Notes: a model not told the origin generated them from the letters alone. 64,000 nt of DNA from Aequorivita marisscotiae (GCF_029814825.1 NZ_CP122379.1:2790001-2854000), one strand, 5' to 3'. Positions 8,142-18,115 are shown, counted from the first letter of the stretch. A program made the numbers and translations.

Positions 8142-9779
8142 ATGGGGATAAGAAATTATTGGCAAAAAGGACCAAAGCAAAAAAGAATACTTTTAATCAG
8201 CGGGATAATTCTGCTGTTATTGCTATTCTTTCTACGCGACGATTATCAACCTGTGCTACTTTTTCTGCGCAAATTTATTTTTTTAATACTCATTAGCTTG
8301 CTGTTTTTATGGTTTACGCTTTCAAAATTTAGAAGTGCAACCAGCGGCGGAAAACGGGTGCTTATATTGTTGGGAATTGCGGCATTTTTTGTAACCAGTT
8401 GGTTTTTTGGTTGGCAAATTGGCCTTTATAAATACATGCAATCTTACAATGTGTTTAACAATCTGAAATTAATTGAACTACACGAACTCCCCTTAACCCA
8501 AAACGAACGAATTCAGCCATTTAACAATATTGTTACCATGGCTTATGAAAGCATTGGCGAAACTCAAGAGGTATCGCATCCACATTTGGTTCGGGTAGAT
8601 AGCTCCAACAGATGGACTATGGCCGTACAGCCAGCTAAAGAATATACTTGGCAACGAATTAACGACAATACCAAAGAACTCTTTTCCGTGGAAAGCACCT
8701 CCCCTTTTCCGCGATTTTCAGATACCAACAGAATACCAGTAACCTTTTCTATCGGCGAATCGCTCGCTTTTAGCCGAAACACCTACAATGCAGTGGTGCA
8801 GCGCTTTAATATTCTTCAGCTATTTAATCTTGAACCTGAACAGGTTTATTATATGAAAAACGACAGCGGCAATTGGGTGCAAGTAGTAAGTTTAATTAGA
8901 TGGAAAGGTTTCTTTTTTCCTTATCCAGCCTACGGTGGCGTAATGGTTATCGACGCCGGAGCGCATGGTTTTTCAGATTATTTAGAGCGAATTACAATTG
9001 GGAAAGGTACGTATATTCCACCCGACGAAATAAAGAACCATCCGTATTTAACCCGTCAAAATACATTGTCGGAAAGGGTATCGAGACTCGAAGCACAGTC
9101 CTTGCAATTTTTAGCCGGTTTTACAGATCCTTTACCGTGGAATATGGAAACTGCTGTAAAAATTCCCGATTTGGCAGACGATGAAAATCAGCAACCTTTT
9201 GTAACCGATTTCAATTTTAACGGGATGGATGTAGATGCCTTTAGTGGGTTATATCATTGGTTTGGCCTAGAGCCAATTGGCGAGGAGCGTACCAGCTTAT
9301 CATTTAGCGTCCTCGTACCGGCAGACGGTACAGATAAATTATACTATTATAATCACGCAGCAAAAAAAGAAGGCTTGGCAGGTGTAAGTGCCATGCCCCT
9401 AAAGGTGATTGAATCGAGAAAGGAATACGATTGGTCTGTAAATAAACCTGTAGAGTTTAGGCCATTTATAAAAGAAATTGCCGGAAGAAAACGATTGTTC
9501 GTTCTTTCAACGGTAACTTCAAAACGCGACAACAGCAAAAAATTTGACGGAGCTGCTACCCCAGATTTAGCTTTAATTGACGTAGAATATCGCGATGTTG
9601 TCTGGGTAGATGCGAAACACCCGAGCGAGTGGAATTCAAAAATACTTGAGCAATTGGGCGAAACTTGGAAGGCTTCGGAAGGACTCACGGATAAAGATTT
9701 ATATCCAGAAAAAGTTGAAATTGATGTACAACCCGTTATTGAGAGAGATTCAGTTTTAATTCAAGTGAATGGAATGTAA
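8142..9779 (+). CDS. Large membrane protein of the AAA+ cluster, extracytoplasmic domain
   Basis: A 545-residue protein. Three hydrophobic helices sit in the first 95 residues (about 16-33, 41-60 and 70-90), after which some 450 residues are soluble. With a basic N-terminus inside (YWQKGPKQKR), three helices place the large domain in the periplasm. That domain is rich in beta-prone stretches and aromatic residues (GFFFPYPAYGGVMVIDAG; FSGLYHWFGLEPIG). It has no recognised motif. It lies 102 bases after the small membrane protein and is the last gene of the cluster; together the two could carry a signal between the envelope and the cytoplasmic AAA+ protein. Start set to the ATG one codon after the TTG that opens the longest frame. 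Confidence 0.7.
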   Translation: MGIRNYWQKGPKQKRILLISGIILLLLLFFLRDDYQPVLLFLRKFIFLILISLLFLWFTLSKFRSATSGGKRVLILLGIAAFFVTSWFFGWQIGLYKYMQSYNVFNNLKLIELHELPLTQNERIQPFNNIVTMAYESIGETQEVSHPHLVRVDSSNRWTMAVQPAKEYTWQRINDNTKELFSVESTSPFPRFSDTNRIPVTFSIGESLAFSRNTYNAVVQRFNILQLFNLEPEQVYYMKNDSGNWVQVVSLIRWKGFFFPYPAYGGVMVIDAGAHGFSDYLERITIGKGTYIPPDEIKNHPYLTRQNTLSERVSRLEAQSLQFLAGFTDPLPWNMETAVKIPDLADDENQQPFVTDFNFNGMDVDAFSGLYHWFGLEPIGEERTSLSFSVLVPADGTDKLYYYNHAAKKEGLAGVSAMPLKVIESRKEYDWSVNKPVEFRPFIKEIAGRKRLFVLSTVTSKRDNSKKFDGAATPDLALIDVEYRDVVWVDAKHPSEWNSKILEQLGETWKASEGLTDKDLYPEKVEIDVQPVIERDSVLIQVNGM

Positions 9780-9790
9780 AAAAATTTGCC

Positions 9791-12700
9791 TTGCTACAAA
9801 ACAAAATCACAAAATCTATTAAAAATAGATACCTACTCTTTCTATTTACTATAATTCTTATTATAGTAACAGTTTTATTTATTGTATATCGCAGCATCAC
9901 AATTCAAACTTCCAATCTTCAACTTGTAAAAATTACATATAACCAAAGTTTTCTTGTGCAGAAAATCTTTGCGGCCACCCACCTTTTTGATACGCACGAA
10001 TCTTATAAAATCGATCCGTTGCATGTAAAGGAATTCAGTGAACTAACTGCTAAATTTGAAATTTTTCAAAAAAAATTAATAAATCAATCCACTACCCCTA
10101 ATGTAAATGCAAAGGGCGATTCGTTAATTAAAGCTAGCTTACCCATTGCAAATATGCTACTTACTTCCGCAAAAACCTTTACTGCGGCCAATGATCCAAT
10201 TACGACAAAAAATGCGTTGACAGCGATTCAAAATGCGGCAACGGAGTACAATATTATTATCAATAAAATTTCTGACATACACGTAGAACTTGAAGAGGAT
10301 CGTCTGTTAAATTTAAGACGTTCAATGTACTTTTTTGGCACTATTTCAATTTTACTATTATTGGGAGAATATATTTTTATCATTGTTCCTACATTGAATC
10401 AATTATTTCGAAAAAACGAACAACTTACCCAATCTAATAAAGAATTAGCAAGTTCAGAAAGCACCATATTGGCTTACGTGAAAGAACTCGAAAAACTAAA
10501 ACTAGATTTAGAAAGACAGGAAGAATACAACAAAATATTTATAGAACAAGCGCCTACTGCCATTGCAATGCTAGATAAGGATATGAAGTATATAGCGGTA
10601 TCGCAACGTTGGATAGAAGATTATAAGATGCAAGACCAAGAAATTATTGGCCGGTCTCACTACGATCTCTTTCCAGAAATTGGTGATGAATGGAAGAAAA
10701 ACCATCAAAAATGTTTGCAAGGAGCCATAGACACTTGCGATGAAGCAATATTTAAACGTGCTGATGGTAGCGTACAATGGATTTATTGGGATGTACGCCC
10801 TTGGTATATCTCTGAAGGTGAAATTGGCGGGTTATTGATGCATACTGGTGATATTACTTCCATTAAAGAAAGAGAATTTGAAAAAACCCGTATTCAAGAA
10901 ATTTTAGATAAAACCAATGAAGTTGCAAGAATAGGAACTTGGGAAGCAAACCTACAAACCCAGAAAGTACTCTGGAGCAAAGTGGTTTACGATTTACATA
11001 AAGTGCCCTACGACACAGAAATAGATATTGAATCTGCAATTAATTATTATAAAGCAGGTAAAAATAGAGACCTTATAAAACAAGTTGTTCACGAAGTTAT
11101 TACTCAAGGAAAGCCCTACGATGTTGAAGTTAAGGTAGTAACAGCCGATGGATCTGAAATTTGGGCCCGTGTAATAGGACAACCGGAATATAGCAATAAT
11201 GAGTGCGTTGGAATTTTAGGTGTGTTTCAAGATATTACTAATTTTAAAAAGGCCCAATTAGCTTTAGATAAAGCACATAATGAATTAATGGCAATTCTAA
11301 ATTCGGGTCCCATATCAATTATTTCTTCAGATACAAATGGAGTAATAACCCATTTTAATCACGGTGCAGAAAAAATGTTAGGTTATTCTGCCGATGAAGT
11401 TATAGGAAAGCTGAGCCCCGAGATATTTCATCTTGAGGAAGAAATGGAGCAATTTAGATTAGATATGGCAAATAAAATGCACGTTAATCCAACCAAATTT
11501 GATCCCTATGAGGCCCTATTTAAGTTAAATTATGACGACACGCGCGAATGGACATATAAAAGAAAGGATGGCTCATCTTTTCCAGTACTATTAACAGTTA
11601 CAGCCATTAAAAACCAGCGCGGTAAAAGCTTAGGACTGCTAGGAATGGCCCTTGACATTACTGCCCGTAAAAAAACTGAAAACGAATTAGTAAAGACCAA
11701 CTACTTACTTAATACAGTGGTTGAGATAACAAAAATAGGCCATTGGCAATGGAATCTTGCAGCCGATAAGGTTGAATGGTCTAGCCATTTACACAAAATA
11801 TTCGATCTTGAGGAAGTGGAAACCAATTTAAAGTATGATAGTTATTTTAATTTCGTTCATCCGGACGATAAAGATCTAGTAACTACCTCCGTAGAAAATG
11901 CCATAGCTACTAAAGTATTTGAAAAATACACACATCGTATAATAACAGCAAAAGGCAAATTAAAAACACTGCAACTCTTAGGAGAGGTATTTACAAATGA
12001 CAGCGGAGAAGTAGTTGAAATGATTGGTACAGTACAAGACATTACCGAGCAAAAACTGGTAGAAAACAAATTTAGAGGGCTTTTGGAATCTGCACCCGAT
12101 GCCATGGTAATTGTAAATGAACGTGGAGAAATTCAACTTATTAATAAACAAGCAGAAAAACTTTTTGGATATCACATTGACGAATTGTTAAACCAACCCG
12201 TAGAAGTCCTAATTCCAAAAAAATTTAAAGGTCAAAACAATCACAAAAACCAACGAGACAAATTCTTTACAAACCCAAAAGTTAGGTCCATGGGAGCGGG
12301 TAAATCTGAAGTTTTATACGGTATAAATAAAAAAGGAAAGGAAATTCCAGTTCAGATAAGTCTGAGCCCTTTGCAAACAGAAGAAGGTCTTTTGGTATCT
12401 GCCGCGATTCGGGATATTACTACACAGTTAAAAACAGAACGTAAAATTATTCAAGCCAAAGACAATTTAGAAGTATTAACACAGCATTTATCTGCACAAA
12501 ACAAACAATTAGCAGAATTCGCTCAAATAACATCGCACAATTTACGAGCTCCCGTAAGTAATTTAAATGCCTTGTTACACCTCTACGATATTTCAGAAAG
12601 CCAGGAAGAAAAGGAAGTATTGTTTACCAAATTTGAAACTGTAATTGAACATTTAACTTCAACCTTAAACACGTTAATAGAAGCTCTTAAAATGAGAACT

Positions 12701-13177
12701 CGCGAAAAAGCCGAGTTAAAAATTGTTTCCTTTCAAGATACATTCAACAAAACAAAAGAAATACTTTCAGGACAAATTATTAATACCAGTGCAAAAATCA
12801 CAACAGATTTCACAAAAGTTTCTAAAATTAAATACCATCAAACGTATTTAGAAAGTATTTTTCTTAACTTAGTTTCAAATGCTATAAAATATCGATCTCC
12901 TGAAAGAATTCCTGAAATTTTAATCAAAGCGGAAATTGTAGATGGAAAAATTAACTTAACAGTTCAAGACAATGGTCTTGGAATTGATTTAGAAAAACAC
13001 GGTCATAAATTGTTTGGCTTAAACAAAACCTTCCACAGACATCCAGATGCCAAAGGAGTGGGACTTTATTTAACCAAAATTCAAGTAGAAACTTTAAGAG
13101 GTTCTATATTTGCCACAAGTGAAGTGGGTAAAGGCTCAGTTTTTACAATCGTATTTAATAATAAACCGTATGAATAA
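9791..13177 (+). CDS. Membrane-bound multi-PAS sensor histidine kinase
   Basis: An unusually large kinase of 1128 residues. Two membrane helices (about 15-34 and 178-200) bracket a helical periplasmic sensor resembling a four-helix-bundle/CHASE3 type. A short coiled coil leads to about five PAS/PAC units between residues 245 and 885, visible from repeated endings such as GDITSIKE, GVFQDITNF, GMALDITARKK, GTVQDITEQK and AAIRDITTQ. The dimerisation helix carries the phospho-acceptor His916 in ITSHNLRAPVSN, followed by an ATPase domain with N box (NLVSNAIKYRS), DNGLGID and GVGLYL. There is no receiver domain in the protein; the next gene supplies one. Start is a TTG, 11 bases after the previous stop, with no ATG before the first helix. 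Confidence 0.9.
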   Translation: MLQNKITKSIKNRYLLFLFTIILIIVTVLFIVYRSITIQTSNLQLVKITYNQSFLVQKIFAATHLFDTHESYKIDPLHVKEFSELTAKFEIFQKKLINQSTTPNVNAKGDSLIKASLPIANMLLTSAKTFTAANDPITTKNALTAIQNAATEYNIIINKISDIHVELEEDRLLNLRRSMYFFGTISILLLLGEYIFIIVPTLNQLFRKNEQLTQSNKELASSESTILAYVKELEKLKLDLERQEEYNKIFIEQAPTAIAMLDKDMKYIAVSQRWIEDYKMQDQEIIGRSHYDLFPEIGDEWKKNHQKCLQGAIDTCDEAIFKRADGSVQWIYWDVRPWYISEGEIGGLLMHTGDITSIKEREFEKTRIQEILDKTNEVARIGTWEANLQTQKVLWSKVVYDLHKVPYDTEIDIESAINYYKAGKNRDLIKQVVHEVITQGKPYDVEVKVVTADGSEIWARVIGQPEYSNNECVGILGVFQDITNFKKAQLALDKAHNELMAILNSGPISIISSDTNGVITHFNHGAEKMLGYSADEVIGKLSPEIFHLEEEMEQFRLDMANKMHVNPTKFDPYEALFKLNYDDTREWTYKRKDGSSFPVLLTVTAIKNQRGKSLGLLGMALDITARKKTENELVKTNYLLNTVVEITKIGHWQWNLAADKVEWSSHLHKIFDLEEVETNLKYDSYFNFVHPDDKDLVTTSVENAIATKVFEKYTHRIITAKGKLKTLQLLGEVFTNDSGEVVEMIGTVQDITEQKLVENKFRGLLESAPDAMVIVNERGEIQLINKQAEKLFGYHIDELLNQPVEVLIPKKFKGQNNHKNQRDKFFTNPKVRSMGAGKSEVLYGINKKGKEIPVQISLSPLQTEEGLLVSAAIRDITTQLKTERKIIQAKDNLEVLTQHLSAQNKQLAEFAQITSHNLRAPVSNLNALLHLYDISESQEEKEVLFTKFETVIEHLTSTLNTLIEALKMRTREKAELKIVSFQDTFNKTKEILSGQIINTSAKITTDFTKVSKIKYHQTYLESIFLNLVSNAIKYRSPERIPEILIKAEIVDGKINLTVQDNGLGIDLEKHGHKLFGLNKTFHRHPDAKGVGLYLTKIQVETLRGSIFATSEVGKGSVFTIVFNNKPYE

Positions 13178-13571
13178 TCTTCAAAACATCTGCATAATTG
13201 ATGATGATAGCATTTACCAATATGCCATTACTGCTACTATCAAAGCTTATAAGTTAGCAGAAAACGTTTTGGTGTTTTCAGATGGCGAAGAAGCGTTAGA
13301 CTTTATAAGGGAAAATGCTGAGAACAATGATAATCTACCTGATATAATTTTATTAGATATTAATATGCCGGTGATGGATGGTTTTCAATTTATAGATGAA
13401 TATAAATTGATAAAACCAAGAATGGAGAAAAAAATAGTAGTATATATGGTTTCTTCCTCCGTAGATCCGCAAGATATTGAAAAAGCAAAAGCGATAAGTG
13501 AAATTGCAGACTATATTATTAAACCAATCAGACCGAAAGAATTGGCTTCTATTGTAAGTTCATTTTTTTAA
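13170..13571 (+). CDS. Single-domain response regulator
   Basis: A 133-residue receiver domain with no output domain, like CheY or Spo0F. The acidic pocket (IDDDS, residues 10-14), the phospho-acceptor Asp63 in LLDINMPVMDG, the switch Ser in VSSSVD and the Lys of IIKPI are all present. It overlaps the kinase gene by eight bases (ATGAATAA), so it is almost certainly the kinase's direct partner. The open frame extends 20 codons upstream to 13110, but those lie inside the kinase gene, and the ATG at 13170 gives a standard receiver start. With no DNA-binding domain it must act by protein contact or in a phosphorelay. Confidence 0.92.
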   Translation: MNNLQNICIIDDDSIYQYAITATIKAYKLAENVLVFSDGEEALDFIRENAENNDNLPDIILLDINMPVMDGFQFIDEYKLIKPRMEKKIVVYMVSSSVDPQDIEKAKAISEIADYIIKPIRPKELASIVSSFF

Positions 13572-13894
13572 TTCTGAATATTTTTTAAAGCAATATAGTT
13601 GCAAAAATTAGTTACTTCGTTATACTTTAAAAATCATAAAATTATTTTGAAATTTCTAAACCAGCTAAGCAGGATTTACAAACTTATACTATTTCTGATT
13701 CTAAATTTTGCTTGTTTTAGATACCAGCATGCTGTTTGCTGGAAAAGGACCAAAATCTAAAATGTTGAAGTTGATGATAAAAATTCTGGTTCTGCATTAA
13801 GAGCTTTGCGGAAACTTTCTATTGACTACGAAATTGTTGAATGAACGGCACCCATTAATTAATTCTAAATAAGCATTCAAAAATTGGATATATT
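13572..13894. other. 323-base intergenic stretch without a recognised gene
   Basis: No convincing reading frame or promoter was found. It contains one small hairpin, a 6-bp stem CCAGCA/TGCTGG with a 7-base loop near 13723, of unknown meaning. Confidence 0.5.
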
Positions 13895-15208
13895 ATGAAA
13901 TCAATTCGCTTCTATTACTTTTTCCTTTTTACCCTATTATTTATAGGTTGTAAAACAGCATCAATAGCTGTAATACCTACAACAGAAGTTTCAACCTTTG
14001 AGAAATTAGCTTCGATTAAAAATATAGTAAGTATTGAAAAAAGAGCCGTTACGAGTCATTTTGACGAAAACTATGAGCTGTGGTTTGAACAGCCTATCGA
14101 TTATAACGACGTATCAAAAGGTACCTTTAAGCAACGCGTTTTTTTAGGGTTTGAAAATCCTTCGCAACCTGTTATCGTTGAGCTTAGTGGCTATGGAATA
14201 GGTTCAGAAAACGCGGGCGAATTAGCCGGTCATTACAACGCCAATCAACTTTCAATTGAGCATCGTTATTTTAATAATTCACGGCCAGAAGAAATAGACT
14301 GGAATACATTAACTGTTGAAAATGCGGCTAAAGATCAGGCTACTATAATTAATGCAATTAGAAATGCCTTATATCCAAATGCAAAATTTATTTCTACGGG
14401 AATATCGAAAGGTTGCCAAACAGTTATGGTACATCGCCTCTATTTTCCAGAAAATGTAGATGCCTGTGTTTGCTACGTTGGTCCGTTAAATTTTAAAAAG
14501 GAAGACGACAGGATTTTTGAGTTTTTAAAAAATGTAGGGACGGCTGAGGAAAGGCTAAAAGTCAAAAATTTTCAAGAATTATGTTTCGAAAATAGAGCAG
14601 CCTTATTAGAAATACTAAAAACAAAGGCCGCAGAAAATGATATGTCTTGGGAATTCGGTATAGAAAAAGCTCTCGATTATTCAATATTGGAATATGCCTT
14701 TGCGTATTGGCAATGGGGTGTAGATGGAAATACAATTCCGTTGTCAACAGCTTCCGCAGAAGCTATTTACAAACATTTATTTGATGTTGTAGGTTATGGT
14801 TTTTTTGAAGAAAAATCTGTAGAAAAATTACAGCCGTATTTTTGGGCAGCCCTAACGGAACAAGGCATTTATGGCTATGAAACAATGCCGTTTGAAAAAT
14901 ATCTACATACAGATAAAATGTACACTTTTGATTGGGCTTTTCCTGAAGGGGTTACAAAAGCTTTCAATTTAAAACCTATGCAACGTATAAAATCATTCTT
15001 AGATACAAAGGCAGAAAAAATGCTCTTTATTTATGGCGAATACGACGCTTGGAGTGCTACAGCTGTTGCCTTAACCGAAAACGCAGACAAACGCGAACTA
15101 TATAAATTCATAAAGCCTGAAGGTGACCATAGAACACGAATTAAAAGCTTTAGCGCGGAAGAGCAGAACCAAATTTATGGTATTATAGACCGCTGGCTGG
15201 AGGACTAG
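13895..15208 (+). CDS. S37-type (PS-10-like) prolyl/tripeptidyl aminopeptidase, lipoprotein
   Basis: A 437-residue exported serine peptidase. A signal peptide ends in a lipobox (LLFIGC, Cys19), so the protein is probably lipid-anchored at the envelope. The body matches the Streptomyces PS-10/S37 peptidase fold: the ELWFEQPIDYND entry strand, a GYGIGSENAGELAG oxyanion region, the nucleophile Ser in GISKGCQT (GxSxG), Asp in GEYDAWSAT and His in PEGDHRTR, making a full catalytic triad. The family removes short N-terminal peptides, often tripeptides. It is a single gene; it may help use peptides together with the aminopeptidase P gene that faces it. Confidence 0.82.
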   Translation: MKSIRFYYFFLFTLLFIGCKTASIAVIPTTEVSTFEKLASIKNIVSIEKRAVTSHFDENYELWFEQPIDYNDVSKGTFKQRVFLGFENPSQPVIVELSGYGIGSENAGELAGHYNANQLSIEHRYFNNSRPEEIDWNTLTVENAAKDQATIINAIRNALYPNAKFISTGISKGCQTVMVHRLYFPENVDACVCYVGPLNFKKEDDRIFEFLKNVGTAEERLKVKNFQELCFENRAALLEILKTKAAENDMSWEFGIEKALDYSILEYAFAYWQWGVDGNTIPLSTASAEAIYKHLFDVVGYGFFEEKSVEKLQPYFWAALTEQGIYGYETMPFEKYLHTDKMYTFDWAFPEGVTKAFNLKPMQRIKSFLDTKAEKMLFIYGEYDAWSATAVALTENADKRELYKFIKPEGDHRTRIKSFSAEEQNQIYGIIDRWLED

Positions 15209-15279
15209 ATATAAGACCGCTGCGCTCTAAAACGAGTGATGTTAACTATTCTTCGGTTTTAATAATCACGAATAAGTTG

Positions 15280-17064
15280 TTATAATTTTTCACACATAGC
15301 CTTTAACCATTCCACTTCATCATTATTTAATAATGGCGATAATTCCTGCAAAACCATTTGATGATAGGAATTAAACCATGCTATTTCGGAATCTGTGAGT
15401 AGCGATTTGTCAATGAGTTGTCTATCAATCGGGAATAATGTGAGGGGTGTAAAGCCTAAAAACTCACCAAATTCAGTAGTTTCTTTGGCAATTGAGAGCA
15501 CTATATTTTCAATCCGAATACCATAAACACCCTTTTTGTAACACCCCGGTTCTATAGTGGTTAATTGATTTGGCAAATGTGCTGTGCTCCCACTACTCGT
15601 TGCTGGATTGGTTGTAAAACCTTGTGCGGGTTCGTGTACCATTCCAAAACTACCGATACCGTGACCCGTACCGTGAGGATAGTTTAAACCTTGATTCCAC
15701 AGGTGAAATCGAGCAAATGCATCCATTTGCATGCCAACGGTACCTTTAGGGAATTGCAATTGTTCAAGTGCTATATATCCTTTTAAAACCGAAGTATAGG
15801 CTATTTTTAATTCAGAGGTTGGCGTTCCACCCAACCAAACAGTGCGCGTAATATCTGTAGTGCCATCTTTGTATTGCGCGCCGCTATCAACCAGCAAAAT
15901 GTCTTCATTTTTAACCATTGCAGCGCCATTTTCTGTAGCGGTATAATGAATTATTGCGCCATTGCCTTTGTAGCCCACAATTGCCGCAAAGGATTCGCCC
16001 ACGTACAAATCCTGTTGTTTCCGAAAGCCTTCCAATTTTTTACCAATTTCATATTCTGAAATTGATCGTGCCGTAAGCTCCTTTTCCAACCACATAAAAA
16101 ACTTAGTTAGCGCCACCCCGTCTTTTAACATGCAATTTTTTGAGCCGGCTATTTCAGTTTCATTTTTAATAGCTTTCAATTCTTTTGCTAGTGAATTTTG
16201 AAATAAAAATTTACTCTGCACTGCACTGTAAACCGCATAATTTAAAGAAGAAACATCTGTAATAATCTTCTTATTGGCGTCTAATTTTTCAAACGCATCA
16301 ATTGCTAAATGATAATCTATAATTTCAATATTCAAATTTGAAAACGAAGCAATTGCAGAGGCAGAAAATCTATTTCTATCACAAAATAAGTGGGTGTTTT
16401 CAAGTCCTACTAAAGCATAAGCGGTGACTAGTGGAGTGAAATCCACATCTTGCGAACGAATATTAAAAAGCCAAGCAATTTCATCTAAACTCGAAAACAG
16501 GTAGTAGTCGGCTTTCGCATTTGTAATTTTATTTTGAATCTTTTTTATTTTTGAAGCTGTTGATTCGCCGCTGTATTCTAACGGATGAATATTGACTGGA
16601 AAATTCGGCAAAGCAGGTCTATCAATCCAAATTTCATCAATCAAATGCGGTATGTTTTTAAGCGCAATATTTTTCGATTTCGAAATTTCCTTTATATAGT
16701 CTATTTGGGCTTTGGAAAACTGTAAAAAATCTAGGCCAATATCAGCGTTTTCCTCCAAACTATCAACAAGCCATTGCACGTGTTCGGGCGCGTGTGGAAT
16801 AGATTGTTTGTGCAAGTTTATGTTATAGGTTTGGCATTCGTCTTCAAACTGTAAAAAATAACGCGAATCTGTCCAAAGGGCAGCTTCATTCTTCAATACT
16901 ACCAACACACCCGCCGAGCCAGAAAACCCCGAAAAGTGTTCCCGTATTTTCCAGTGCTCCGCAACGTATTCGGATTGGTGGGGATCGGTAGATGGAATAA
17001 TCACTGCGTCTAAATTATATTTAGTTAGCTGTTGCTGCAGATTTTCTAGTCTGTTATTGATCAT
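15280..17064 (-). CDS. Aminopeptidase P family protein (Xaa-Pro aminopeptidase, M24)
   Basis: A 594-residue enzyme expected to cleave the N-terminal residue before proline. It has the three-part form of long eukaryote-like aminopeptidase P: two creatinase-type N-terminal domains (residues about 5-130 and 160-300) and a C-terminal pita-bread catalytic domain. Dinuclear metal ligands are visible: the two Asp residues in DSGAQYKDGTTDITRT, His in GTGHGIGSFG, and Glu residues in TIEPGCYKKG and RIENIVLS. No signal peptide, so cytoplasmic. It converges with the S37 peptidase gene. The symbol pepP would fit the activity, but the long form is usually left unnamed. Confidence 0.92.
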   Translation of the reverse strand: MINNRLENLQQQLTKYNLDAVIIPSTDPHQSEYVAEHWKIREHFSGFSGSAGVLVVLKNEAALWTDSRYFLQFEDECQTYNINLHKQSIPHAPEHVQWLVDSLEENADIGLDFLQFSKAQIDYIKEISKSKNIALKNIPHLIDEIWIDRPALPNFPVNIHPLEYSGESTASKIKKIQNKITNAKADYYLFSSLDEIAWLFNIRSQDVDFTPLVTAYALVGLENTHLFCDRNRFSASAIASFSNLNIEIIDYHLAIDAFEKLDANKKIITDVSSLNYAVYSAVQSKFLFQNSLAKELKAIKNETEIAGSKNCMLKDGVALTKFFMWLEKELTARSISEYEIGKKLEGFRKQQDLYVGESFAAIVGYKGNGAIIHYTATENGAAMVKNEDILLVDSGAQYKDGTTDITRTVWLGGTPTSELKIAYTSVLKGYIALEQLQFPKGTVGMQMDAFARFHLWNQGLNYPHGTGHGIGSFGMVHEPAQGFTTNPATSSGSTAHLPNQLTTIEPGCYKKGVYGIRIENIVLSIAKETTEFGEFLGFTPLTLFPIDRQLIDKSLLTDSEIAWFNSYHQMVLQELSPLLNNDEVEWLKAMCEKL

Positions 17065-17297
17065 CTTATTATTAAAGTTTTATCGCCGCGAATTCAGAAA
17101 TGATGGGTTTGGGCACTGTATTTTTTAGTATCGAATTTTAAAAAATAAAAATAACAATAACTATTCAATTAACTGGGAAGTTTGGGAAGAAACCAAACGG
17201 TATGGGTTCGGCTGTCAAACTTTTTTAAAAGCATAACAATGAGAAAAATTAACTGTATTTTAGTGGAAGAAAATCTATTGAAACTAAAAAAACGGTT

Positions 17298-18008
17298 ATG
17301 AAAAAAATTGTCTTTTGCTTACTCTGTAGCTTTATATCTATTGAAACAAATGCGCAAAGTTTAATAGGTGCATGGGAGCGTGTTTATACGTCGGAAGATG
17401 GTGAGAATTTGAGAAATGTGCTGGTTTTTTCAGAAAAACATCAGGTATTCACCACCTACAATGCAGACTCAGGTGAATTTATTTCTACCGTTGGGGGAAG
17501 TTGGAAACTGGATGACAATACAATTACGGAAGAAGTTGAATTCAACTCAGCGAATCCCGAAAAAGTAGGTTCTAAATCAAGTTTTCAGGTGGTTATAAAC
17601 GATTCAATTATTGAATTTGAAGGAAGCAATGTAAAAATGAAAAGGATAGATAACGGTACTCCCGGCCAATTACAGGGTGCTTGGTTGATGTCTGGCAGAA
17701 TTAAAGACAGAAAAATGGAAATACGAAATACCGAAACCCCAAGAAAAACAATGAAAATTTTATCTGGCACCCGTTTTCAGTGGATAGCATATAATACTGA
17801 AACGAAAAAATTTATGGCGACGGGGGGCGGAACTTACACAACTAAAGATGGAGTTTACACTGAAAATATAGAATTTTTTTCTAGAGATAATTCCAAGGTT
17901 GGACTACAACTTAAATTTGATTACAATTTAAAGGATGGCAATTGGTGCCATTTGGGTTTTTCAACCAAAGGAGACCCTATTAACGAAGTATGGAGCAAAA
18001 GAAAATAA
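17298..18008 (+). CDS. Secreted protein with two lipocalin-like repeats, unknown function
   Basis: A 236-residue protein with a signal peptide (cleavage likely after NAQS, near residue 22). The mature part is two tandem copies of one beta-rich unit: LIGAWERVYTSEDG...VGGSWKLDDNTITEEVEF (about 22-115) and LQGAWLMSGRIKDR...GGGTYTTKDGVYTENIEFF (about 125-232). The GAW start, the central aromatic strand, GG(S/G)(W/T)(K/Y) and the (T/Y)(I/T)E turn recur at matching spacing. This resembles small lipocalin-like beta-barrels that are common in secreted Bacteroidota proteins. Ligand and role unknown; stands alone. Confidence 0.75.
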   Translation: MKKIVFCLLCSFISIETNAQSLIGAWERVYTSEDGENLRNVLVFSEKHQVFTTYNADSGEFISTVGGSWKLDDNTITEEVEFNSANPEKVGSKSSFQVVINDSIIEFEGSNVKMKRIDNGTPGQLQGAWLMSGRIKDRKMEIRNTETPRKTMKILSGTRFQWIAYNTETKKFMATGGGTYTTKDGVYTENIEFFSRDNSKVGLQLKFDYNLKDGNWCHLGFSTKGDPINEVWSKRK

Positions 18009-18115
18009 TTTTTCTAATTGTTTTAAAAGTTGAAATAACAGTTTCCGAATTTTGAGAATAGCCATAATTACCGATAACTTTAAAGCGCTTAACGAATTAA
18101 AAATGCGCAAAAATT

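Noticed and set aside
13572..13894. Remnant of another response regulator or kinase between the regulator and the S37 peptidase
   Set aside because: No stretch in any frame could be matched to receiver or kinase motifs.
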